Shown here: positions 1 through 4,955 of the stretch, piece after piece
Layout: each line of letters opens with the position of its first letter
Numbering within the stretch: position 1 is the first letter of the stretch
DNA from: CAYONQ01 sp964405375
Lineage (GTDB): Bacteria > Planctomycetota > Phycisphaerae > Sedimentisphaerales > Anaerobacaceae
Reading direction: 5' to 3'
Assembly (NCBI GenBank): GCA_964405375.1
Contig: CAYONQ010000096.1
Location: 1-8,532 of the forward strand
DNA length: 8,532 nt
The notes under the pieces: model-generated
Told to the model about the DNA's origin: nothing
Database searches by the model: none
What the model saw: only the letters and a program-made list of their open reading frames with translations
Program-made: the position numbers and the translations under genes

Positions 1-22
1 TTTGTTTGATAATCATTACCAT
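1..22 (-). CDS. Probable start of a fifth operon gene (partial, cut by left edge)
   Basis: After the alcohol dehydrogenase stop, the minus strand carries AAGGA (30-34), seven bases, then ATG (20-22). Seven codons are visible, reading MVMIIKQ. The 18-nt gap and the well-placed ribosome binding site fit another member of the same operon. A second in-frame ATG lies at 14-16 but sits 13 nt from the AAGGA, so the first is preferred. Nothing can be said about function. The alternative is that this is non-coding sequence downstream of the dehydrogenase, since seven codons prove little; no terminator hairpin is seen in these 40 bases. Confidence 0.35.
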
Positions 23-40
23 TAAAATTTCCTTAATCGG

Positions 41-1012
41 TCAGTTTGAGTTAATTAGAACATCATTGGCCTGCTCCAATGGAAATTCTTCGATAGTGGG
101 GATAATCGGGATTTCAGCGGCCAACGGCAAAAACTCCTCAGCATCCCGCCGCGTAACGTTAGCAACGCTTTTTATCTCCCTTTCAAGCCAGAGATACTCG
201 GCGTAATCCAGCGCCGGCACAGCCGTCTCTTTGCGAATCGCATTTATAACCAATCGCCCGCCTTTATTCAAAACAGCCAGCGCATCACGAACGCACTCGC
301 CGACCGGCGTAAAGTCCATCGCCTTATTCAGTTTCGCAGGCGGCTCATCTCCGCTTCGGCCGGTCCACACGGCGCCGAGCTTCTCAGCCAACTTTGCGTG
401 CTCGGCTGTCTTGGTAAAGACGAAAACATCGCTGTTCGGGAACTTGTATTTGATTACCTGAATTACGATATGAGCCGAAGCACCGAAGCCGAACAGCCCA
501 ATCGTTTCGCCGTCGCTGATTTCAGCTAACCGCAGCGTGCGATACCCAATAACCCCGGCGCATAAAAGCGGTGCCGCCTGCAAATCCGAAAACCTTTCAG
601 GCAGCGGATAGGCAAAATCCTCGCCGATGACCATATACTCCGCATACCCGCCGTCGGCGTCTTTACCCGTCCATCTTGCATTCTCGCAGAGGTTCTCCTG
701 ACCGGCCTTACAGAAATCACATCCCCCGCAGGCCGAATACAGCCACGTAATCCCAACACGCTCACCGCCCTTAAATTTGGTTACGCTTTTTCCCTTGTCC
801 GCCACCACGCCAACAATCTGATGGCCTAGAACTATTGGCAATTTGGTTGGCATCAGCCGGCCTTCGGCTTCGTCGAGGTCGGTATGGCACGCCCCGCACA
901 CCGATACCTTAACTAAAATTTCATTGTCACCCGGGACAGGAACCGCCAAATCAGTTAATTCTAATGGCCTCTCCTCAACCGGCACCTGTTTAGTTAATAC
1001 AACCGCCTTCAT
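41..1012 (-). CDS. Zinc-dependent alcohol dehydrogenase (MDR superfamily, AdhA-like)
   Basis: A cytoplasmic NAD(P)-dependent dehydrogenase of 323 aa interconverting alcohols and aldehydes or ketones; the substrate is unknown. The N-terminal GroES-like domain (about 1-150) carries the catalytic zinc ligands Cys42 (in CGACHTD), His64 (in LGHQ) and Cys151 (in LLCAG). Four cysteines that should hold the structural zinc are Cys95, Cys98, Cys101 and Cys109. The Rossmann domain follows, with GFGASA at 175-180 as its dinucleotide loop (GxGxxA rather than GxGxxG). Its ATG overlaps the macrodomain stop as ATGA (1009-1012), and AGGAG (1021-1025) lies 8 nt upstream, which fixes the start and indicates translational coupling. 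The C-terminus ends at ANDVLINSN and appears roughly 12-16 residues shorter than I expect for this family, where a last strand normally follows; a small frameshift is possible. Family call is firm, substrate is not. Confidence 0.93.
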   Translation of the reverse strand: MKAVVLTKQVPVEERPLELTDLAVPVPGDNEILVKVSVCGACHTDLDEAEGRLMPTKLPIVLGHQIVGVVADKGKSVTKFKGGERVGITWLYSACGGCDFCKAGQENLCENARWTGKDADGGYAEYMVIGEDFAYPLPERFSDLQAAPLLCAGVIGYRTLRLAEISDGETIGLFGFGASAHIVIQVIKYKFPNSDVFVFTKTAEHAKLAEKLGAVWTGRSGDEPPAKLNKAMDFTPVGECVRDALAVLNKGGRLVINAIRKETAVPALDYAEYLWLEREIKSVANVTRRDAEEFLPLAAEIPIIPTIEEFPLEQANDVLINSN

Positions 1013-1554
1013 TTTGACATCTCCTGCTCTAATTGATTTTCAAAGACCTCGTAACTGTCCCGCCCGAACAGACAGAAGACAACCTTTTCCAGACCGGTCT
1101 GTCCCTTATCTCTGCCACAGGTAAGATAATCGATAGTTGTCTTCAGCATTATCTCGGCGCATCTTTGGATGGGAAAGCCGAAAACGCCCGTGCTGATTGC
1201 CGGAAAAGAAATGCTTTTTAGATTGTTGTCATCAGCCAGTTTCAGCGAGTTAGCCGTTGCATTTTTCAATTTCTCGTCGGCATCCGCCTCGCCTGCCCGC
1301 GGCCCGACTGCGTGAATGACGTATTTTGCCTTCAGGTTGCCGGCGGTCGTTATCACGGCCCCTCCTACGAATGTCCCTCCGATTTTGTCGCATTCCTGCT
1401 GGATTTTAGGCCCGCCTTTTTTCCTGATTGCGCCCGCCACGCCGCCGCCTAAAATCAACCGTGCATTGGCCGCATTGACGATTGCACCGGTCTCTATCTC
1501 GGTAATATCGCCTTCAACCAATTCGATAACGGAATTGCCGATATTTGTTTTCAT
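1009..1554 (-). CDS. Macrodomain protein (ADP-ribose-binding / possible ADP-ribosyl hydrolase)
   Basis: A stand-alone macrodomain of 181 aa, the usual size for bacterial members. Family hallmarks are in order: GDIT at 15-18 (the Asp normally contacts adenine), NAAN at 27-30, the glycine loop GGGVAGAIR at 36-44, HAVGP at 81-85 and the phosphate loop STGVFGFP at 121-128. Macrodomains bind ADP-ribose, and several remove ADP-ribose from proteins or deacetylate O-acetyl-ADP-ribose. In MacroD/YmdB-type enzymes the glycine loop reads GGGVDGAIH. Here the catalytic-type Asp is Ala40 and the His is Arg44, so binding is better supported than MacroD-type hydrolysis. The gene starts 15 nt after the methyltransferase-like stop, with GGGGTGAT just ahead of the ATG, and overlaps the dehydrogenase by 4 nt. 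The family is certain; the activity is not. Confidence 0.93.
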   Translation of the reverse strand: MKTNIGNSVIELVEGDITEIETGAIVNAANARLILGGGVAGAIRKKGGPKIQQECDKIGGTFVGGAVITTAGNLKAKYVIHAVGPRAGEADADEKLKNATANSLKLADDNNLKSISFPAISTGVFGFPIQRCAEIMLKTTIDYLTCGRDKGQTGLEKVVFCLFGRDSYEVFENQLEQEMSK

Positions 1555-1569
1555 AGTATCACCCCTTCT

Positions 1570-2565
1570 TTATTGTTTTACTGAATTAACAAATGCGAGC
1601 GCATTTTCGTGTGGCACATCAGGCGGCCACGAACATCCTGCGTTCAATACGTCAACCCCGTTATCTATACACTGCCGGCACTTTGCCTGCACCTGTTCCG
1701 GGGTACCGTTCTGAAGAATTTTTATAGGGTGCACATAACCTAACAGGGTCACCTTGCCTTTGCAGTATTTGCGAGCGACGGCCATATCATTGTCATCGTC
1801 AAAGCTAAAGCCCGTAACCCCTGTATCAGGTATAAACTCAAAGTGCCTCGAGATATTCCCGCATATATGAAGAACGCTCGGCACAGTTATACTAAAACAA
1901 AGTTTTTTATGATACGGCAAGATGTTTTTTCTGTAATCCTCGACCGATATAAGGTCCCCCGAGCAGCCCGCCTCGCCTATCAAAATTACATCACTTCCCA
2001 TATCCTCCTGGATTTTGCAGTAGCAGATGGCAAAGTCCGTCGTCGCCTCGAGGCATTGCCGGTATATTTCAGGTTCCGTTACCATCCATATCAATAATCT
2101 TTCAAAGCCGAAAACCATATTGGCCAGGCTGAAAGGCCCCACAATTGACGTTACTACGGCAACGTCCCGCCCGTGCTTTTTCTTAAGCAGCTCAACCGAT
2201 TTTCTAAGCAGCGGTATCCTGCCGGCTCCTGACATCTCGCCGGGCATTTTGAATTCACGAGGGTGACTGAAGCTCGGCCTGCGAACCTGCGGAAGCCGAA
2301 AATCGTCTCCAAAATCAATTTCTGCGCCTAATATCTCGGCCTCGACTGTCATTCCAAACGGCAACTTTATAGATTCCAGTCCGTATAGTTCGTAGGGTGC
2401 CGCCGCAAGTAACGCATATTTTTGTGGTGAACCCAGCGCCTGCCGAAAGGTTACTGCCGCATATTCCATCGCCGCCTTATTGATGGCCGTAACCACCCCC
2501 GCCACCGGAACCCGGTCAACAGGTCCCCCTAACAAAGCGTTTAGCAGTCGTTCTTTAGACGTCAT
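1570..2565 (-). CDS. UroD/MtaA-type methyltransferase-like protein (corrinoid pathway candidate)
   Basis: 331 aa from the chosen start, with the opening TSKERLLNALLG typical of the uroporphyrinogen decarboxylase / MtaA / CmuA superfamily. In MtaA-type enzymes a zinc held by His-x-Cys and a distant Cys activates a thiol that accepts a methyl group from methylcobamide. The same triad is visible here as His233 and Cys235 (HICGN) and Cys311 (NAGCSWPP). This favours a zinc methyltransferase over heme biosynthesis. A longer reading frame begins at 2646 but would overlap the transporter gene by 82 nt and adds 27 residues unlike the family. The ATG at 2563-2565 shares one base with the transporter stop (TAATG). 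No Shine-Dalgarno sequence precedes it, so translation probably depends on the upstream gene. No corrinoid protein is visible in the window; methyl donor and acceptor are unknown. Confidence 0.87.
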   Translation of the reverse strand: MTSKERLLNALLGGPVDRVPVAGVVTAINKAAMEYAAVTFRQALGSPQKYALLAAAPYELYGLESIKLPFGMTVEAEILGAEIDFGDDFRLPQVRRPSFSHPREFKMPGEMSGAGRIPLLRKSVELLKKKHGRDVAVVTSIVGPFSLANMVFGFERLLIWMVTEPEIYRQCLEATTDFAICYCKIQEDMGSDVILIGEAGCSGDLISVEDYRKNILPYHKKLCFSITVPSVLHICGNISRHFEFIPDTGVTGFSFDDDNDMAVARKYCKGKVTLLGYVHPIKILQNGTPEQVQAKCRQCIDNGVDVLNAGCSWPPDVPHENALAFVNSVKQ

Positions 2566-3995
2566 TAGTGTGCGATTTGTGAATAGAGATAGTAACAGAC
2601 GCTCGCTACCGACGCCGACAGCGCCGCAAGAATCCCCGCATTCCACATAACGGCCTTTAGCCCTGTCGGCCTGGCCTGCCCGAGGTATCTTTTACTGTTA
2701 TTCAGAATAAGAAATATTATGTACGCAAAGGGCAGAAGCAGCCCGCAGACCGCCGACGCCGGAATCGCTATCCAAGGCCCCATATATCTCCAAATAATCA
2801 CCCCGGAAAACGCCGGCACCGGTATAAGGCACGCCAGCCGGTACTTCCAGCCGCCCGGCTCAATGCCGAATATCTCGCACACCGCAAACCCGCACGTCAG
2901 CATGTGCACCGTGATTGTGCTCAGCGTCATACCTAACACCCCAAGCCCGAACACAATTCGAGAAAAGAAAATACTCAGCCCCGCCGACTCGAACATCGCC
3001 GCCGCCTCAGTCGGCGACAGTTTGGTCGAGCCGCCGGCAAGCACCTCAGGATTGTATATAGTACAGCCGGCCGCAATGATTACCAGAGATGTCACAAGGC
3101 AAAACGGAAGCAGCGTCCCGCTAATCAGGTCGAACCGGGAAAGTCCGTGATGTTCCTTTCCCCAGCCACGGGCCAATAGCGTGTAGGGAAGCAGGAAGGT
3201 CGAGTTGATTCCAACAGCGGCGCTGAAGGAGGCCATTACTATGGAGACTCCCCGGCGGTCTCTTGGAATTTCCAGCGGCAGGAACCCTTTGAACACCTTG
3301 CCCCACTCGATACTGCCTGAGAATGCCTGGCGGATGACCACCACGGCGAAGGTGATAATAATCATCCAGACAAACGTTTTCAGTATTCGCTCATATAATC
3401 TTATTCCTTTATGGCCGCTGCCGTAGTTCCACGTAATAGCGATCGATATAATCAGAACGACCAGCCCGATTACGACCAGCACAACCGTCTCCGCAATTGG
3501 TGTTGGCTGCCAGCCGGTAACCGCCTTGATAATGTCTTCGGTCATCCCCGCCGCCAGCGCATACTGCGGAAAGTGCCAGACAATCGTTACCGCCAGAGCA
3601 CCAAAAACCCATACCCACGCCACGGCAGGGTGTATGAAACGCTTTATGGCGCTAAATGGCCTGGCGCCGGTCGCAAGGGTCTGTCGCGAGACTGCCGCCA
3701 GCATAATAATGCCTAATATCATTGCTATCGGCTGAACCCACAGCAGCTTATACTGTAGATATGCCCCTGCGAAAAGCGACGCCATAGCACTGCCTCCCCC
3801 TAAGGTCAAAGCACTTTGAAGCCATCCCGGCCCCGTCATCACGAAGTATCCCCGCCACCGTTGCAAAACCCCTTTTGTCGCTAATTCCGCTAACTTTTGC
3901 TTTTCCTTCGTCAGCGCCTCTGCGTCCGAGCCGGCGAACATTGGCAGCCCCCGTGCCAGTTCCGTGCCTTCGTCCTGTTTCTGCTGGTTAGTCAT
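2565..3995 (-). CDS. NRAMP-family-like membrane transporter lacking canonical metal-site motifs
   Basis: A 476-aa inner-membrane protein with a hydrophilic N-terminus of about 50 residues and roughly 11 membrane segments: about 55-79, 84-104, 122-150, 167-187, 204-225, 250-276, 290-314, 342-376, 387-405, 408-431 and 448-471. The GPGWLQSA opening of segment 1 and the overall layout match NRAMP transporters (LeuT/APC fold), which normally carry Mn2+ or Fe2+ with protons. The family's DPGN in helix 1 reads Gly66-Gly67-Gly68-Ser69 here. The MPH motif of helix 6 falls in GINSTFLLPY (262-271) and aligns with Thr266-Phe267-Leu268. Asp, Asn and Met metal ligands are therefore absent, and the cargo may not be a transition metal. 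The start is supported by AAGGGA (4002-4007) six bases before the ATG and by a promoter at 4038-4066. It is first in the operon and overlaps the next gene by one base. Confidence 0.85.
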   Translation of the reverse strand: MTNQQKQDEGTELARGLPMFAGSDAEALTKEKQKLAELATKGVLQRWRGYFVMTGPGWLQSALTLGGGSAMASLFAGAYLQYKLLWVQPIAMILGIIMLAAVSRQTLATGARPFSAIKRFIHPAVAWVWVFGALAVTIVWHFPQYALAAGMTEDIIKAVTGWQPTPIAETVVLVVIGLVVLIISIAITWNYGSGHKGIRLYERILKTFVWMIIITFAVVVIRQAFSGSIEWGKVFKGFLPLEIPRDRRGVSIVMASFSAAVGINSTFLLPYTLLARGWGKEHHGLSRFDLISGTLLPFCLVTSLVIIAAGCTIYNPEVLAGGSTKLSPTEAAAMFESAGLSIFFSRIVFGLGVLGMTLSTITVHMLTCGFAVCEIFGIEPGGWKYRLACLIPVPAFSGVIIWRYMGPWIAIPASAVCGLLLPFAYIIFLILNNSKRYLGQARPTGLKAVMWNAGILAALSASVASVCYYLYSQIAH

Positions 3996-4001
3996 TTATT
4001 G

Positions 4002-4007
4002 TCCCTT
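4002..4007 (-). promoter_or_regulatory. Ribosome binding site of the transporter gene
   Basis: AAGGGA on the minus strand, six bases ahead of the ATG at 3993-3995. It supports that start for the first gene of the operon. Confidence 0.75.
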
Positions 4008-4037
4008 ATAGAAGTTGATTAGTGTTACGCACGGTTT

Positions 4038-4066
4038 ATTCTATGTGCAGGTTTCACTCGTGGCAA
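4038..4066 (-). promoter_or_regulatory. Sigma-70-type promoter of the transporter operon
   Basis: On the minus strand TTGCCA (4061-4066, 5 of 6 to consensus) is followed after exactly 17 bases by TAGAAT (4038-4043, 5 of 6). Transcription would start near 4031, giving a leader of about 35 nt containing the AAGGGA ribosome binding site. The promoter faces the transporter gene and lies downstream of tRNA-Cys, so the operon need not depend on tRNA transcription. Planctomycete promoter consensus is poorly known, so this rests on general bacterial rules. Confidence 0.65.
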
Positions 4067-4081
4067 GATTTTATGTTCTTC

Positions 4082-4105
4082 GCATTTAGTCGGCTGTCTA
4101 AATGC
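4082..4105 (-). repeat. Perfect inverted repeat between tRNA-Cys and the operon promoter
   Basis: GCATTTAG (4082-4089) and CTAAATGC (4098-4105) form an 8-bp perfect dyad around an 8-base spacer. It lies 15 bp upstream of the -35 box of the operon and about 50 nt downstream of the tRNA. It could be an operator or activator site, or a hairpin ending the tRNA transcript. No run of T follows on the minus strand, so an ordinary intrinsic terminator is unlikely. Confidence 0.5.
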
Positions 4106-4153
4106 TTTAGCTGATAGGGAGATTGTCTGTTGCGGGTTGGATGTGGAAAAGAA

Positions 4154-4227
4154 AGGCGGCGGGCGGATTCGAACCGCCGAATAACGGTTTTGCAAACCGT
4201 CGCCTTAGGCCTCTTGGCTACGCCGCC
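4154..4227 (-). tRNA. tRNA-Cys (anticodon GCA)
   Basis: The minus strand folds into a full 74-nt cloverleaf. GGCGGCG pairs with CGCCGCC as a perfect 7-bp acceptor stem. The D arm contains the conserved GG. The anticodon stem ACGGT/ACCGT encloses loop TTGCAAA with anticodon GCA. The variable loop is 5 nt, and the T arm is GGCGG-TTCGAAT-CCGCC. The discriminator base is U (4154), the known identity base of cysteine tRNAs. CCA is not encoded (TTC follows), so it must be added after transcription. Confidence 0.97.
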
Positions 4228-4256
4228 AACCTGAAAAAAGCACCGGCTTGGCCGCA

Positions 4257-4285
4257 AGTTTAATCGTAACCGCCGGAATTTGCAA
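4257..4285 (-). promoter_or_regulatory. Candidate promoter of tRNA-Cys
   Basis: TTGCAA (4280-4285) and TAAACT (4257-4262) are separated by 17 bases on the minus strand, each 4 of 6 to the sigma-70 consensus. Transcription would start near 4250, about 23 nt before the tRNA 5' end, a usual distance for a processed tRNA. An imperfect dyad and a 7-bp direct repeat overlap or flank the -35 box. Confidence 0.4.
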
Positions 4286-4300
4286 TAAAATTTGCCGGAA
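4272..4300 (-). repeat. Short direct repeats and imperfect dyad around the tRNA promoter -35 box
   Basis: GCCGGAA occurs on the plus strand at 4272-4278 and again at 4294-4300, exactly 22 bp apart (about two helical turns). The bases between also form an imperfect inverted repeat (CCGG...CCGG with AT-rich inner pairs and bulges). This may be a protein-binding site or chance. Confidence 0.3.
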
Positions 4301-4375
4301 GAATGAATGTTATGTGCAGTTTGTGACGTCGGGCCGGTAACGATATTGTTTTATATACTCGGCTTATGTGAAGAG

Positions 4376-4401
4376 GCCGACATACGAGCTAAGCTGTCGG
4401 C
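4376..4401 (-). terminator. Weak hairpin at the end of the STAS gene
   Basis: TGTCGGC and GCCGACA pair as a 7-bp stem around a 12-base loop (4383-4394), beginning in the stop codon of the STAS gene. No run of T follows, so this is a poor intrinsic terminator. It may act with the overlapping alternative pairing at 4359-4380 or stabilise the mRNA end. Confidence 0.3.
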
Positions 4402-4736
4402 TAATTGACACCCTGCAAAACCGCTGAGGCGGCGGATTTGTCATCGGCAACCTCGAAGATGCCTTCGAGCCCTGTTATTTTGAAGGCCTTTCTGGTCAGG
4501 TCCTGAACGCTGCAGAAGATAAGCCGCCGGCCGCAGTCCTCCAATAACTTGCGCAGCTTCAGTAATTTTGACAAACTCGAAGAGGTAATGATATCGACTT
4601 CGGAAAAATCCAGTACCACGTCACAGTCGTCTCTGTCGTTGACGATGTCAACGGTCGTTGTCAGTTCGCCCTCCATTCGTGGTTCCCGGTGCAGTTCAAC
4701 GAGAATAATGTCTTCTGTCCAGTTTTGGATTCCCAT
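4401..4736 (-). CDS. STAS-domain protein (anti-sigma factor antagonist type)
   Basis: A 111-aa single STAS domain of the SpoIIAA/RsbV type. Such proteins bind an anti-sigma kinase, or act in a larger switch, and are controlled by phosphorylation of one serine. The core runs from VVLDFSEVDIITSSSL (40-55) into the helix SKLLKLRKLLEDCG. By alignment with the SpoIIAA loop DSSG, the local sequence is Thr51-Ser52-Ser53-Ser54, making Ser53 the likely phosphosite; the acidic residue before it and the glycine after it are replaced. AAGGGAG (4745-4751) sits 8 nt before the ATG and fixes the start. No anti-sigma factor, kinase or phosphatase gene adjoins it, so its partner is elsewhere. A terminator at 4851-4902 separates it from the lyase gene upstream, so it is probably its own transcription unit, although I found no convincing promoter. 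Confidence 0.88.
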   Translation of the reverse strand: MGIQNWTEDIILVELHREPRMEGELTTTVDIVNDRDDCDVVLDFSEVDIITSSSLSKLLKLRKLLEDCGRRLIFCSVQDLTRKAFKITGLEGIFEVADDKSAASAVLQGVN

Positions 4737-4744
4737 CTTTTAAT

Positions 4745-4751
4745 CTCCCTT
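4745..4751 (-). promoter_or_regulatory. Ribosome binding site of the STAS gene
   Basis: AAGGGAG on the minus strand, 8 nt upstream of the ATG at 4734-4736. It supports the chosen start. Confidence 0.75.
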
Positions 4752-4850
4752 TAGCTCGATGTAATTTAGGCACGTCTCAACAGCTTTATCGGCTCAAATG
4801 CGGCCTGTATTGAGCAAAAAAGGCCGGATTGAATTTGCCCAAATCAGCCG

Positions 4851-4902
4851 AAAAATAAAAAAATCCCGCTTCGCCCAGTTTCCCAGGCAAAAAGCGGGAT
4901 TT
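4851..4902 (-). terminator. Intrinsic terminator of the lyase gene
   Basis: AAATCCCGCTT (4861-4871) pairs perfectly with AAGCGGGATTT (4892-4902), an 11-bp stem with a 20-base loop that can form a small inner pairing. On the minus strand it is followed by a T-rich tract (seven T, A, five T). It starts 53 nt after the lyase stop codon and is oriented to end that transcript. It is the clearest terminator in the window. Confidence 0.88.
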
Positions 4903-4955
4903 GTTTCGCAAAATACAAAATCAGCTAACTAAAACTCAAAGCTAATTCTATATCC

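Noticed and set aside
2566..2646. Upstream start for the UroD-like gene at 2646
   Set aside because: It would overlap the transporter gene by 82 nt and add 27 residues unlike the family; TSKERLLNALLG right after the ATG at 2563-2565 is the usual family beginning.
2719..3150. Plus-strand open frame of 143 codons
   Set aside because: It is antisense to membrane segments of the transporter, has no ribosome binding site I can see, and resembles no known protein.
4106..4153. Intrinsic terminator directly after tRNA-Cys
   Set aside because: The short T-rich stretch TTCTTTTC after the tRNA has no stable hairpin ahead of it other than the tRNA itself.
4054..4257. Minus-strand open frame of 67 codons
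   Set aside because: It reads straight through the tRNA-Cys gene and the operon promoter and has no protein-like features.
4752..4850. Sigma-70 promoter for the STAS gene (TTGAGA with 17-nt spacing)
   Set aside because: The matching -10 position reads GAGCTA, a poor match, and lies almost on the ribosome binding site.
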